Part shown: positions 24,431 through 32,771 of the stretch, in pieces
Numbering within the stretch: the first letter of the stretch is position 1
Layout of the letters: the number at the start of each line of letters is the position of its first letter
Position numbers and translations under genes: made by a program
Notes under the pieces: generated by a model
The model's input: only the letters and a program-made list of their open reading frames with translations
What the model was told of the DNA's origin: nothing
Database searches by the model: none
Assembly: GCA_964570205.1 (NCBI GenBank)
Contig: CAZMXI010000015.1
Location: 1-39,962 of the forward strand
Source of the DNA: CAZMXI01 sp964570205
GTDB taxonomy: Bacteria > Planctomycetota > Phycisphaerae > Tepidisphaerales > Tepidisphaeraceae
DNA length: 39,962 nucleotides
Reading direction: 5' to 3'

Positions 24431-25288
24431 CTATTGGGTTTCTTGAGACCTGGAATCCGAACCCTGAGCTCGTCCGTTCACCAGTTTTTCCCATGCCCGG
24501 GGGTGAACTTCAAGGTAGTACCGCCCGCCGGACTGGCGAACCTGCACCGGGCAGCCATAGACGCGCGAGAGCACATCCTCGCGCATGACCTGACGCGGAG
24601 CGCCGCTGACCACGGCCCGGCCAGCGCTGAGCATCAGCACCGAGCTTGTCGCCGGCGGAAGCTCCTCGACGTGATGCGTGATCAGCACGACGGTGGTGTC
24701 GCCTGCCCCGGGCCGGTCGAACAGCGCCTGCACCGTCGCCAGGACCTGCTCCCGCGCCAGGATGTCCAGCCCCGCCGTCGGCTCATCCAGCAGGAGCAGC
24801 CTGGGCTTCCTGACCAGGGCCCGCGCGATCAGCGCCCGCACCCGTTCGCCGCTGCTGAGCGTGGCATAGGCGTGGTCGGCCAGTTCGGCCAGCCCCACCT
24901 GCTGCATCACGCGCTGGGCGGCCGATTCCATCGCTTGGGTCGCCTCGTCATACAGCCCGAGCGTGCCAAAAAGCCCGGTAAGCACCACCTCGCGGGCGGT
25001 CAGCTCCGGCACCACATCGTACGGGCCGGCCGGCTGGAGCAGCCGGATCGACCGCCGCAGCTCCATCAGGTCGGTCTCGCCAAATCGCCCGCCCAGGACC
25101 GTACACTCGCCGGCGCTGGGCCACAGGTGCCCCGACAGGATGCGCGCCAGCGTGCTCTTGCCGCTGCCGTTGGGGCCGAGAATGGCCGCGCACGAGCCCG
25201 CGGGCACCTGCCAGTCAATTCCCGAGAGAATCCACCGCCCGCCACGGTTGACGCCGACGCCGCTCAGATCAATAGCCAGACCGCTCAT
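24431..25288 (-). CDS. ABC transporter ATP-binding protein
   Basis: A 285-residue cytosolic ATPase. Walker A is GPNGSGKST, the signature is LSSGERVRALIARAL and Walker B is LLLLDEPTAGLD, followed by the switch His in LITHHVEELP. The start at 25288 (MSGLAIDLSG) has AAAGG about 6 bases upstream. The C-terminus (about residues 240-285, with YGCPVQVRQSGGRYYLEVHP) is a short extension seen in ModF-like and siderophore-type ATPases. No permease or binding protein is nearby, so the substrate is unknown. It may work with distant membrane subunits or in a non-transport role. Confidence 0.88.
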   Translation of the reverse strand: MSGLAIDLSGVGVNRGGRWILSGIDWQVPAGSCAAILGPNGSGKSTLARILSGHLWPSAGECTVLGGRFGETDLMELRRSIRLLQPAGPYDVVPELTAREVVLTGLFGTLGLYDEATQAMESAAQRVMQQVGLAELADHAYATLSSGERVRALIARALVRKPRLLLLDEPTAGLDILAREQVLATVQALFDRPGAGDTTVVLITHHVEELPPATSSVLMLSAGRAVVSGAPRQVMREDVLSRVYGCPVQVRQSGGRYYLEVHPRAWEKLVNGRAQGSDSRSQETQ

Positions 25289-25350
25289 GAACGCCTTTTT
25301 TCGTCTGTGGAGCGATGAGCCCGCGATGCGTATCATGGCTCACTGTCCGC

Positions 25351-25366
25351 CCGGCGCCTGCGCCGG
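25351..25366. repeat. 16-bp palindrome between the ABC ATPase and M3 peptidase genes
   Basis: CCGGCGC, a CT spacer and GCGCCGG form a perfect 7+7 inverted repeat in the 120-base divergent intergenic region. It could be an operator serving either divergent gene. Confidence 0.45.
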
Positions 25367-25408
25367 CGTGGAGACCGCTCGATCCGGACCAAGTTACAAG
25401 GAATGCCC

Positions 25409-27121
25409 ATGCTCGCAAGTGCGCCCCCCCGGACCTTCGTTCCCGCGAATCTCGACGTTGCCGATTTCGCCCAGCTTGAACCGCCCTACCGCGCGCTGCT
25501 GGACCGGCCGATCGACTCGCCGATCGACATGCAGCTCTGGCTGGCGGATCTTTCGGAATTGACCGCGGTCGTCGATGAATATCACGCCCGCCGCTACATC
25601 GAGAAAAGCTGCCACACCGAGGACCCCGAGCTGGAAAAGGCCTACCTGCACTTCGTCGAGAACATCGAGCCGAGGATCAAGCCGCTGTTCTTCGAACTGC
25701 AGAAGAAGTTCGTCGCCTCGCCGCACCGCGCTGGGCTGGCCGGGCCCAAGTTCCGGATCCTGGAGCGCAACTGGCAGGCCGATGTCGAGGTCTTCCGCGA
25801 GCAGAACGTCCCGCTGGAAACGCAGGCCACGAAGCTCGTCACGCAATATGACAAGATTTACGGCAAGATGATGGTCACGTACCGCGGCAAGGAACTGACG
25901 CTCCAGCAGGCCGCCCGCTACCTCGAAGAGCCCGACCGCCCCACGCGCCAGGAGGCCTGGGAGCTGATCGGCAACCGCCGCATCCAGGACCGCGCCCCGG
26001 TCGAGGATATCTTCGACCAGTTGCTGGAACTGCGGGCGAAGATCGCCGCCAACGCCGGCTTCGGCAGCTATCGCGACTACGTCTGGAAGGAGCGGAAGCG
26101 CTTCGACTACACCCCCGAGCAATGCCTTCAGTTCGCTGATGCGGTCGCCAAGACCTGCGTGCCGCTGGTCGATGAGCTGAACCGCCAGCGCCAGAACGAC
26201 CTGGTGCTGAACAAGCTCCGCCCGTGGGATCTGGCCGTCGATCCGAAGAACCGCCCGCCGCTCCGGCCGTTCAAGGATACGGAAGTGCCGGTGTTCGTCC
26301 AGAAGGTCAAGTCGATCTTCTCCCGCCTGTCGGGCGAGTTGGAGAACCAGTTCGATTCCCTCCGCCAGCGCAACAACCTCGACCTCGACAGCCGCAAGGG
26401 CAAGCAGCCCGGCGGATATCAGTACACCCTCGAAGAATCCCGCCAGCCGTTCATCTTCATGAATGCCGCCGGCCTGCACCGCGATGTCGAGACGCTGCTG
26501 CACGAGGCCGGCCACGCCTTCCATGCCCTGGAAGCCGCCAGCGAGGACCTCGTCTTCCTCCGCCACGCCCCCATGGAGTTCTGCGAAGTCGCCAGCATGT
26601 CGATGGAGCTGCTGGGCGATGACCACATGGATGTCTTCTACAACCCGGCCGACGCCGCCCGCGCCAAGCGCACCCACCTGGAGGGTGTGATCGGCCTGCT
26701 GCCCTGGATCGCCACGATCGACTCCTTCCAGCACTGGCTCTACACCCGCCCCGGCCATACGCGCCAAGAGCGCACGGCCGAATGGCTGCGGCTTGTGGAC
26801 CGCTTTGGCGCGAAGGTCGACTGGGCCGGCTACGAAGCGATTCGCGAGTCGATGTGGCAGCGCCAGCTCCACCTGTTCCACGCGCCGTTCTACTACATCG
26901 AGTACGGCATCGCCCAACTCGGCGCGCTGCAGCTCTGGATGCGGTCGAAGCAGGATGCGCGCTCGGCCCTGTCCAACTACCGCGCAGCCCTGCGGCTCGC
27001 CGGCACGCGCACGTTGCCCGAGCTGTTCTCGGCCGCCGGCATCCGCTTTGACTTCAGCGAGAAAACCATCCGCCCCCTGATGGATGCCGTCGGCGAGGAA
27101 CTGCTCAGCCTGCCGCGGTGA
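25409..27121 (+). CDS. M3 family oligoendopeptidase
   Basis: A 570-residue cytosolic metalloprotease. The zinc motif HEAGH (residues 365-369) within ETLLHEAGHAFHALEAAS is clear. The third ligand lies in FCEVASMSMELLG, and a typical C-terminal Tyr-rich segment (FYYIEYGIAQLGALQLW) follows. The family trims short peptides. The start at 25409 is favoured because the AAGGA site abuts the earlier ATG (25403) but is well spaced for this one. The length and the full set of catalytic helices are consistent with an active enzyme. It is divergent from the ABC gene and convergent with ndk. Confidence 0.92.
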   Translation: MLASAPPRTFVPANLDVADFAQLEPPYRALLDRPIDSPIDMQLWLADLSELTAVVDEYHARRYIEKSCHTEDPELEKAYLHFVENIEPRIKPLFFELQKKFVASPHRAGLAGPKFRILERNWQADVEVFREQNVPLETQATKLVTQYDKIYGKMMVTYRGKELTLQQAARYLEEPDRPTRQEAWELIGNRRIQDRAPVEDIFDQLLELRAKIAANAGFGSYRDYVWKERKRFDYTPEQCLQFADAVAKTCVPLVDELNRQRQNDLVLNKLRPWDLAVDPKNRPPLRPFKDTEVPVFVQKVKSIFSRLSGELENQFDSLRQRNNLDLDSRKGKQPGGYQYTLEESRQPFIFMNAAGLHRDVETLLHEAGHAFHALEAASEDLVFLRHAPMEFCEVASMSMELLGDDHMDVFYNPADAARAKRTHLEGVIGLLPWIATIDSFQHWLYTRPGHTRQERTAEWLRLVDRFGAKVDWAGYEAIRESMWQRQLHLFHAPFYYIEYGIAQLGALQLWMRSKQDARSALSNYRAALRLAGTRTLPELFSAAGIRFDFSEKTIRPLMDAVGEELLSLPR

Positions 27122-27311
27122 TGGGCCAAGCTATCTGGGGGCGATGGGAGTGGCAGCCACGAGTATCTCGCGAACATGGTTCCGCTCCTCTTCCTCTAAC
27201 TGCGGAAGGCCATCGCCAACTCGCCGGCAGCGACTTGCTTCGGTCAGATGCGATGCCCATCGCTCGTCATTTTGCTCGATCCCGGTCTTCTCTCTCGCCG
27301 CAGGGCGCAAG

Positions 27312-27782
27312 CTATTCCGCCTGGCCCTTGCTCAGGTCATACACCCAGCCCTGCGCTGCCGGCGTCCAGGTCACCAGTTCCTCGGGCTTGAAGAAAAGCT
27401 GGAGCTCGCGCTGGGCGCTTTCCGGCGAATCCGAGCCATGGATCAGATTGAACGAGTTGCTCACGCCGAAGTCGCCCCGGATCGTGCCCGGCTCGGCCTT
27501 CGATCCGAACGTCGCCCCCATCATCTTTCGCGAAATCGCGATCGCATCCTTCCCCTCTAGCGCCATCACGATCACCGGCGAGCGCGTCATGAAGTTCAGC
27601 AGCCCCTCGTAGAAGCCCTTGCCCTTGTGCGGCTCATAGTGCTTCTCGGCCAACGAGCGCGGAATCTGCATGAACTTCATCCCGACGATCTGCAACCCCT
27701 TCTGCTCAAACCGGGTGATAATCTGCCCGCACAGCCCGCGCTGCACCGCATCCGGCTTGAGAATGATCAGCGTTCGTTCCAT
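27312..27782 (-). CDS. ndk: Nucleoside diphosphate kinase
   Basis: A 156-residue cytosolic enzyme that passes the terminal phosphate among nucleotides through a phosphohistidine. Signatures are ERTLIILKPDAVQRGLCGQII at the N-terminus and NLIHGSDSPESAQRE with the active His115. The start at ATG 27782 is preceded by GAGGAG 8 bases away; a TTG 6 bases upstream is in the same frame. The C-terminus (PEELVTWTPAAQGWVYDLS) is longer than in E. coli, as in many other bacteria. It is about 80 bases after the PHP gene on the same strand, with a promoter candidate between them. Confidence 0.96.
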   Translation of the reverse strand: MERTLIILKPDAVQRGLCGQIITRFEQKGLQIVGMKFMQIPRSLAEKHYEPHKGKGFYEGLLNFMTRSPVIVMALEGKDAIAISRKMMGATFGSKAEPGTIRGDFGVSNSFNLIHGSDSPESAQRELQLFFKPEELVTWTPAAQGWVYDLSKGQAE

Positions 27783-27817
27783 CGGCAAGTCTCCTCACAG
27801 TTTGCTTGTCGGCGCTA

Positions 27818-27847
27818 TTTATATCCGAGATGCACCGCCCGCGTCGA
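27818..27847 (-). promoter_or_regulatory. Candidate promoter for ndk
   Basis: TCGACG (27842-27847) and TATAAA (27818-27823) are 18 bases apart on the minus strand. The boxes match consensus in 4 and 5 of 6 positions and sit about 40 bases before the ATG. Confidence 0.4.
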
Positions 27848-27860
27848 TGCCCCGAATCGC

Positions 27861-28727
27861 TCAGCCGCCCCGCATCCGCCGGTGCCGGTCCAGCAGGCCA
27901 TCCATGAAATGCCGGCCGATGCGCATGCCGGCGGCCCGGCCAAGCTCGATCTCCTGCTTATTGCCGCCATGAAAGTCGCTGCCCGCCGTCTTCACCAGCC
28001 CATACCGGTCGGCCAGTCGCGAGTACTTCTCGACCAGCTCCGGCGTGTGCTCGCTGTGGAGCACCTCGACGCCCGCCAGGCCCAGGTCGGCCAGGTCCTT
28101 CACCACACGGGCAAGCTGCGCATCGTTCCCGCACCGCAATTCCACCGGATGCGCCAGCACCGGCACACCGCCGGCCGACAGCACCATCTCGATCGCCTGC
28201 CGCGGCGAAAGCCGCTCCTTGTCGAAATACGCCGCCCCGGTCTGCCCCAGGTATTTCTCGAAGGCCTGATGAATCGAGCTCACGTACCCCTTGCGCACCA
28301 GGATCGCCGCGATATGCGGCCGGCCGACCACCTGCCCCCCCGCCTCGGCCTCAACTTCTTCCATAGTGATCGCGATGCCCAGCTCGCGCAGGCGGTCGAT
28401 GATCCGCGGGTTGCGATTGTCCCGCGCCTCGACCAGCCACCGAGCCATCGTCATCAACGTCGGGCTGGCCGGGTCAATGCAGTATCCCAGCAGGTGCAGC
28501 GTGCCGGGCCATGGATAGGTTGCGCTGATCTCGATGCCGGGGACAAACTCCATGCCCAGCCGCTGTGCCTCCGCCCCGGCCTCGGCCAGGCCTTCGACGG
28601 TGTCATGATCCGTCAGCGCGAACCCAGCCAGCCCGCTCCGCTGAGCCAGCCGCGCCAGTTCCGCCGGCGTCAGCGTCCCGTCCGACGCCGTCGAGTGCGT
28701 ATGGAGATCGACGATTTGCCCGGCCAT
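27861..28727 (-). CDS. PHP-domain metal-dependent phosphoesterase
   Basis: A 288-residue protein starting at ATG 28727, 5 bases after the ThiF-like stop codon. PHP motifs are VDLHTHSTASDGTLTP (HxH), ALTDHDTVEGL, PGIEISATY, GRPHIAAIL, PVLAHPVELR and AGSDFHGGNK. These resemble YciV/RNase AM (3',5'-nucleoside bisphosphate phosphatase). It probably removes a phosphate from small nucleotides or processes RNA ends. It is the second gene of a two-gene unit with the ThiF-like gene. Confidence 0.9.
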   Translation of the reverse strand: MAGQIVDLHTHSTASDGTLTPAELARLAQRSGLAGFALTDHDTVEGLAEAGAEAQRLGMEFVPGIEISATYPWPGTLHLLGYCIDPASPTLMTMARWLVEARDNRNPRIIDRLRELGIAITMEEVEAEAGGQVVGRPHIAAILVRKGYVSSIHQAFEKYLGQTGAAYFDKERLSPRQAIEMVLSAGGVPVLAHPVELRCGNDAQLARVVKDLADLGLAGVEVLHSEHTPELVEKYSRLADRYGLVKTAGSDFHGGNKQEIELGRAAGMRIGRHFMDGLLDRHRRMRGG

Positions 28728-28732
28728 GGATC

Positions 28733-29788
28733 TCAACTGCCTACGTACCTCGACACCATGGACCTCGCCCTGGCCGCGTCGGCCGTGCCCTGCACGATCA
28801 CCCGGCCATCAGGAAACACGGTGAGGCTCAGACCCTCGTGCTCGCGCAGCCGGCAACGGACAAAATACGGGTTGCGCTCGACATCGCCCCCGGCCGCCAG
28901 CCGCGAAGCCGCCAGGTTCAGATCCAGCCGCCCGCCGTCCGGCCGGGCATGCACCTGCACGGCATTGCGCCCGCACAGGCTTGCCGCGCGCCCCGCGTGC
29001 GGCGATTCCAGGAACTCAAACTGCCTCTGGCCGCAACACGGGCAATCCGCCTGCCGTGCGCTGTCGGTGCAGATCATCGCGTATCGCTCGGCCCACAGGT
29101 CGAAGCTCAGCAGGCCGCCGGAAACCGCATCGATGTTCCCCGACAGCACCTTCAGCGCCTGCGCTGACTGCACCGCCGCCACCATGCTGGCGGCCGGGCC
29201 AAGCACGCCCGCCGTGTCGCACGTGGCCAATGATCCTGGCGCGGGCGGCCTGGGAAAAACGCACCTCAGGCAGGCCGTCCTGCCCGGCACGATGGCCATC
29301 ACCCGCCCTTCCGTCCCGACGCACGCGCCATAGACCCAGGGAATTCCATGCGCCACGGCGAAATCATTCAGCAGGTAGCGCGTCTCGGCGTTGTCGGTGC
29401 CATCCACGATCAGGTCTACGCTCGGCGCGGCCAGTTCGGCGATGTTCCCCGCGTGCACATCCACCGGCCGCGGGTCGATGGTCACCTGCGAGTTCGCCCG
29501 TCGCAGGTGCTGGGCAGCCGCTACCGCCTTGGGCAGCTCGCGGCGGACGTCCTCCTCGTCGAACAGCACCTGGCGCTGGAGGTTCGTCAATTCGACGATG
29601 TCGCGGTCGGCGATGCGGATAAACCCCGCGCCGCCCCGCACCAGCAGCTCGGCGATCGTGCTGCCCAGCGCCCCGCATCCCACCAGCAGCACGCGCGACG
29701 CCCCGATCCGCCGCTGGCCGGCCGGGCCGATCTGCTCCAGCAGTTCCTGGCGATGATAGCGATTCTGTAAACTGTCGGGGCTCTGCAT
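28733..29788 (-). CDS. ThiF/MoeB-like adenylyltransferase
   Basis: A 351-residue E1-like enzyme that adenylates the C-terminus of a ubiquitin-like sulfur carrier. Visible are VLLVGCGALGSTIAELL (nucleotide loop), ADRDIVELTNLQRQ (Asp for ATP), DGTDNAETRYLLND and ATCDTAGVLGP with candidate active Cys190. Zinc pairs are C173/C176 (CLRC) and C249/C252. The C-terminal 90 residues (LCGRNAVQVHARP then LTVFPDGRVIVQGTADAARARSMVSRYVG) match the extension of Bacillus-type ThiF, and the protein lacks the rhodanese domain of MoeZ. Its partner (ThiS or MoaD) is not in the window, so thiamine or molybdopterin synthesis is inferred from the family only. Confidence 0.9.
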   Translation of the reverse strand: MQSPDSLQNRYHRQELLEQIGPAGQRRIGASRVLLVGCGALGSTIAELLVRGGAGFIRIADRDIVELTNLQRQVLFDEEDVRRELPKAVAAAQHLRRANSQVTIDPRPVDVHAGNIAELAAPSVDLIVDGTDNAETRYLLNDFAVAHGIPWVYGACVGTEGRVMAIVPGRTACLRCVFPRPPAPGSLATCDTAGVLGPAASMVAAVQSAQALKVLSGNIDAVSGGLLSFDLWAERYAMICTDSARQADCPCCGQRQFEFLESPHAGRAASLCGRNAVQVHARPDGGRLDLNLAASRLAAGGDVERNPYFVRCRLREHEGLSLTVFPDGRVIVQGTADAARARSMVSRYVGS

Positions 29789-29816
29789 TACAATCCTGGC
29801 CGAGGCCCGCTATGAT
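29788..29816 (+). promoter_or_regulatory. Candidate promoter for the YlbF-like gene
   Basis: TTACAA (29788-29793) and TATGAT (29811-29816) are 17 bases apart on the plus strand; the -10 box matches 5 of 6. It overlaps the start codon of the divergent ThiF-like gene. Confidence 0.4.
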
Positions 29817-29864
29817 CGTGGGCCGTCTGTACCAGAACGTTATTGCGCAACGGAAGGAAACACA

Positions 29865-30275
29865 ATGCCCGTCGATACGCAGCAGATACTGGACGCCGCC
29901 GAAAGCCTCGGGAAGCTGGTCGCCGAACACCCCGCCACCGAGCGATATCGCCAGGCGCAGAAGAACCTGTCTGATGATCCCGACGCCGGCCGCCTGCTGA
30001 ATGAATTCAACCGCCAGCTCATGACGCTCGCCCGGCAGGAAGAATCCGGCATGCCCGTCAGCGACGCCCAGCGACATGGCCTGGAGAGCCTCCAGGCACA
30101 GCTTGCCAGCCACCTGAAGGTCAAGGCGCTCAACATCGCCCAGGTCGAGTTCGTCGACATGATGAGAAAGATCAGCGATTCGATCCGCAAATACGTCACC
30201 GAAGGCGCTGAGGCCCCGGCCGGCGCCGCCCCGCAGGGCCAGCCGCAGCAGGGTGGACCCAGGATCGTCATGTGA
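29865..30275 (+). CDS. YlbF-family protein
   Basis: A 136-residue cytosolic helical protein. The long N-terminal helices (ILDAAESLGKLVAEHPATERYRQAQ, DDPDAGRLLNEFNRQLM) resemble YlbF/YmcA family members, which in Bacillus form a complex with YaaT that supports RNase Y-dependent mRNA processing and biofilm/competence development. The last 30 residues are Pro/Gly/Gln-rich and probably disordered (PAGAAPQGQPQQGGP). A GGAAGG site precedes ATG. It starts a three-gene plus-strand unit with the PH-domain protein and the BT1-type transporter. The link with RNA is from the family only. Confidence 0.85.
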   Translation: MPVDTQQILDAAESLGKLVAEHPATERYRQAQKNLSDDPDAGRLLNEFNRQLMTLARQEESGMPVSDAQRHGLESLQAQLASHLKVKALNIAQVEFVDMMRKISDSIRKYVTEGAEAPAGAAPQGQPQQGGPRIVM

Positions 30276-30323
30276 TCGCCAGGATGTGCTTGTGACCGGA
30301 TCATTCGACGGGAGGATTGAAAT

Positions 30324-30902
30324 ATGGCGGAAGACCAGGCACCGAAACCCGAGCAATCTCAACCCGAGCCAGGCCCCTTTCCGGCGGCCCCGCACAAGCC
30401 CGCCGACGACCGCGAGGAGATCTATTTCGAGGGCTCGCCCCTCCTTCGGGCCGACATATTCAAGCTCGCCCTCTGGGCGCTGATCGCCGCCGTGCTGCTG
30501 GCCATACCCATCGCCTGGGTGATCCTCAAGCCGGGCACCATGCCGTGGTGGGTCTGGCTCATCGCCATCGTGCTGGCTCTGCTGGCCGCCGGCTGGCCGG
30601 TGCTGCTCATCAAGAGCATCCGCTACCGCATCAGCAACTACCGCATCGACTACGAGCGAGGCATCCTCTCCAAGAGCATCGACACGCTCGAGCTGTGGCA
30701 CGTGGATGACATCAACTTCCACCAGTCGCTGCTCGACCGCATCTTCAACGTCGGCACCATCACCGTCGTCTCACGCGATGACACCACGCCCAACCTGCGC
30801 CTCGGCGGCGTGCCGAACCCGCGGCCGCTGTTCGAGTCGCTCAAGCAGCGCGTCATCTCCGTCAAGCGCCAGAGGGGCGTCATCAAGATGGACATCGGAT
30901 GA
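30324..30902 (+). CDS. Membrane protein with bacterial PH domain
   Basis: A 192-residue protein. After a Pro/Glu-rich N-terminus come two transmembrane segments (about residues 45-68, LWALIAAVLLAIPIAWVIL, and 72-95, WWVWLIAIVLALLAAGWPVLL). The PH-like domain follows: IRYRISNYRIDYERGILSKSIDTLEL, a WHVDDINFHQSLLDRIFNVGTI segment and DDTTPNLRLGGVPNPR, as in YdbS/YdbT. A GGGAGG site lies 9 bases before the ATG. The next gene overlaps its stop codon (ATGA at 30899-30902), so the two are translated together. The role is unknown; it may tether a partner to the membrane. Confidence 0.9.
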   Translation: MAEDQAPKPEQSQPEPGPFPAAPHKPADDREEIYFEGSPLLRADIFKLALWALIAAVLLAIPIAWVILKPGTMPWWVWLIAIVLALLAAGWPVLLIKSIRYRISNYRIDYERGILSKSIDTLELWHVDDINFHQSLLDRIFNVGTITVVSRDDTTPNLRLGGVPNPRPLFESLKQRVISVKRQRGVIKMDIG

Positions 30903-32185
30903 GCATGGACCCCTCCGGCGAACCGCCACTGGCCAGGCGAGTGCTCGATGATCAGCCAGCCGATCCTTCGCGCCGCGAGATCCGCCTGCTGATGTTCTAT
31001 TTCGGCCTGGCTTATTTCATGCAGGGCATCTCGCAGCACACCGCGCTGCTCAACCAGCCCCTGAAGTTCTACTTCAAGGAGGCAATGGGCTTCGACGCCG
31101 GCCAGACCACCAAGTACCTGTCGATCGTCATGATTCCCTGGGTGATCAAGCCGATCTATGGCCTGATCAGCGACTACGTGCCCCTGTTCGGCTATCGCCG
31201 CAAGAGCTACCTGCTTCTGCTGAATGCCCTGGTCATCGGCGCGTTCCTCTGGCTGGCGGGAATCACACAGCCGCAGCAGGTGGTGCTGGCCGTCCTGCTG
31301 GGGGCGTTCGGCGTCGCCGCCGGCGATGTCCTGGTCGATGCGATCATGGTCGAAAAAGGCCAGGCCACCGGACGGGTCAAGCAGTTCCAGGGGGTGCAGT
31401 GGTTCTGTATCTACGCCGCCGCCACGATCGCCGCTCTGCTGGGTGGATGGCTCTGCCAGACCTTCGCGCCTGCGCGAGCGCTCGGCCTGGCCGGCCTGAT
31501 CGCCGCCATCCCGCCCATCGGGCTCTTCGTCGCCACCTGGCTGATCGTCCGCGAGCCCCGCCGGGGCATGGATCTCCACCAGTTGCGCACCACCACCCGC
31601 GCGCTGCTCTCCGCCCTCGGCTCGCTCCGCCTCTGGCTCGCCGCCGGCTTCCTGGGCTTCTTCTGGGCCAGCCAGGCGATCTACACCGTGCTGTACTACT
31701 ACCAGACCGACACGCTCAAGTTCCAGCAGGACTTCATTGGCCGGCTGGATGCGATCTACGCCGTCGGAGCCATGGCCGGCGCGGCCCTCTACACCGCCGT
31801 GCTCGCCAAGTGGTTCTCGACGCGCACCCTGCTGGCCGTCAGCATTATCCTGGGCGCGGGTTCCACCGTCGCCTGGCTTGCGGTGAGTGGGTCCGTGGGC
31901 GCCATTGCCGTCTCTGTCATCACCGGCGTCGCCTACATCATCACCAATCTCGCAACCCTCAGCCTCGCTGCCGAGGCCTGCCCGAAGAACGCCGAGGGCT
32001 TCACCTTCGCCGCCCTTATGGCCATCATTAACCTCGGCCGGCAACTGGGCGAGATCGCCAGCGGCCATCTCTACGCCACAACATTCGCCAACCAGTACGC
32101 CCCCGTGGCGCTGACCTTCGCGGGCGTCGGCCTGCTTGCATTCGTCCTTCTCCCGCTGCTTTCGAGCGCACGGGCCCGGCCGTAA
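30899..32185 (+). CDS. BT1-type (folate/biopterin-like) MFS transporter
   Basis: A 428-residue membrane protein with about 12 hydrophobic segments. The N-terminal half has the BT1 motif IMIPWVIKPIYGLISDYVP then GYRRKSYLLLLNALVIG, and AAGDVLVDAIMVEKGQ. The C-terminal half has YIITNLATLSLAAEACPK and AIINLGRQLGEIASG. Plant and protozoan BT1 proteins carry folates or pterins; bacterial members are not well studied. The ATG overlaps the stop of the PH-domain gene. The gene ends 17 bases before the palindrome at 32202. Confidence 0.87.
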   Translation: MSMDPSGEPPLARRVLDDQPADPSRREIRLLMFYFGLAYFMQGISQHTALLNQPLKFYFKEAMGFDAGQTTKYLSIVMIPWVIKPIYGLISDYVPLFGYRRKSYLLLLNALVIGAFLWLAGITQPQQVVLAVLLGAFGVAAGDVLVDAIMVEKGQATGRVKQFQGVQWFCIYAAATIAALLGGWLCQTFAPARALGLAGLIAAIPPIGLFVATWLIVREPRRGMDLHQLRTTTRALLSALGSLRLWLAAGFLGFFWASQAIYTVLYYYQTDTLKFQQDFIGRLDAIYAVGAMAGAALYTAVLAKWFSTRTLLAVSIILGAGSTVAWLAVSGSVGAIAVSVITGVAYIITNLATLSLAAEACPKNAEGFTFAALMAIINLGRQLGEIASGHLYATTFANQYAPVALTFAGVGLLAFVLLPLLSSARARP

Positions 32186-32201
32186 CCCGCCGAAGAAACA
32201 C

Positions 32202-32233
32202 AATCGGCCTGCCATCGCGATGGCAGGCCGATT
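32202..32233. terminator. 32-base perfect palindrome, bidirectional terminator
   Basis: AATCGGCCTGCCATCG and its exact reverse complement form a 32-base palindrome. It lies between the convergent transporter gene (ends 32185) and the DUF3467 gene (ends 32260). On the minus-strand side the hairpin is followed by TGTTTCTTC, a weak T tract; on the plus side no T-run follows. It should act as a shared terminator. Confidence 0.75.
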
Positions 32234-32259
32234 GATGCTGATCTGTCAGAACCCGGATG

Positions 32260-32595
32260 TTACTTGCGCTGGCCGGGCTGAAGCGGCAGTTCGCCGAACT
32301 GCTGCTCATAGCGCTTCACGAGCTGGCCGAGCGACATCGCAAGGCGCTTGGCGTTGATGTAGCTCATCACCACGCGATCGGTCACCTTGAACAGCAACTG
32401 GGCCTGGCTGGGGTTCTGCTGCTGATTCGGATTCGCCATGTTGAAGCCGAGATCGATCACGACTTCTTCAGGCGCCGTGTGAATGCGATAGGCGTTGGTA
32501 TAAACGGTTCGCAGTTCCCGCTCATCAAGCAGAACCTGGACCTGCTGCTGCGGCTGGCCGGTCGTCTGGGTGCTGTCCTGTGTCTCTTCCGCCAT
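32260..32595 (-). CDS. DUF3467 family protein
   Basis: A 111-residue cytosolic protein. The core (VYTNAYRIHTAPEEVVIDLG, then LLFKVTDRVVMSYINAKRLAMSLGQLVKRYE) is the DUF3467 pattern. The N-terminus is Gln/Thr-rich and the C-terminus short and basic. A GAAAGGACC site lies 8 bases before ATG. The function of DUF3467 is not known; the family is common in planctomycetes and other phyla. It is transcribed alone from the region that also carries two palindromes. Confidence 0.88.
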   Translation of the reverse strand: MAEETQDSTQTTGQPQQQVQVLLDERELRTVYTNAYRIHTAPEEVVIDLGFNMANPNQQQNPSQAQLLFKVTDRVVMSYINAKRLAMSLGQLVKRYEQQFGELPLQPGQRK

Positions 32596-32624
32596 TTCTG
32601 GTCCTTTCTTAAAAACCGTGGATC

Positions 32625-32658
32625 GGGCATTATGCCCAAATTATCTGGATTGTCCAGA
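32625..32658 (-). promoter_or_regulatory. Promoter of the DUF3467 gene covered by two palindromes
   Basis: On the minus strand TGGACA (32651-32656) and CATAAT (32629-32634) are 16 bases apart, each matching consensus in 5 of 6. The -35 box lies in TCTGGATTGTCCAGA (32644-32658) and the -10 box in GGGCATTATGCCC (32625-32637); each is a perfect palindrome around a 3- or 1-base centre. A regulator binding either site would block RNA polymerase. Confidence 0.5.
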
Positions 32659-32732
32659 AACCTGATTTTAACCTGCCTGCCCCAATTATCGGCGATATTG
32701 CCCACCCGCCTTGGGCAACGATTCTCACAAAC

Positions 32733-32762
32733 TGGACAGGCAAGACCTTCCTGCTTTACACT
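32733..32762 (+). promoter_or_regulatory. Candidate promoter of the GYF-RDD gene, close to its start codon
   Basis: TGGACA (32733-32738) and TACACT (32757-32762) are 18 bases apart on the plus strand. The -10 box ends 9 bases before the ATG at 32772 and no ribosome binding site is present, so the message may be leaderless. Confidence 0.4.
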
Positions 32763-32771
32763 CTCGCCATC

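Noticed and set aside
25394..26917. 507-residue minus-strand reading frame opposite the M3 peptidase
   Set aside because: It is the antisense of a clear zinc peptidase gene in GC-rich DNA and has no recognised motif.
30650..32215. 521-residue minus-strand frame opposite the BT1-type transporter
   Set aside because: It is an antisense frame of low-complexity Glu/Gly/Gln residues and is produced by high GC content.
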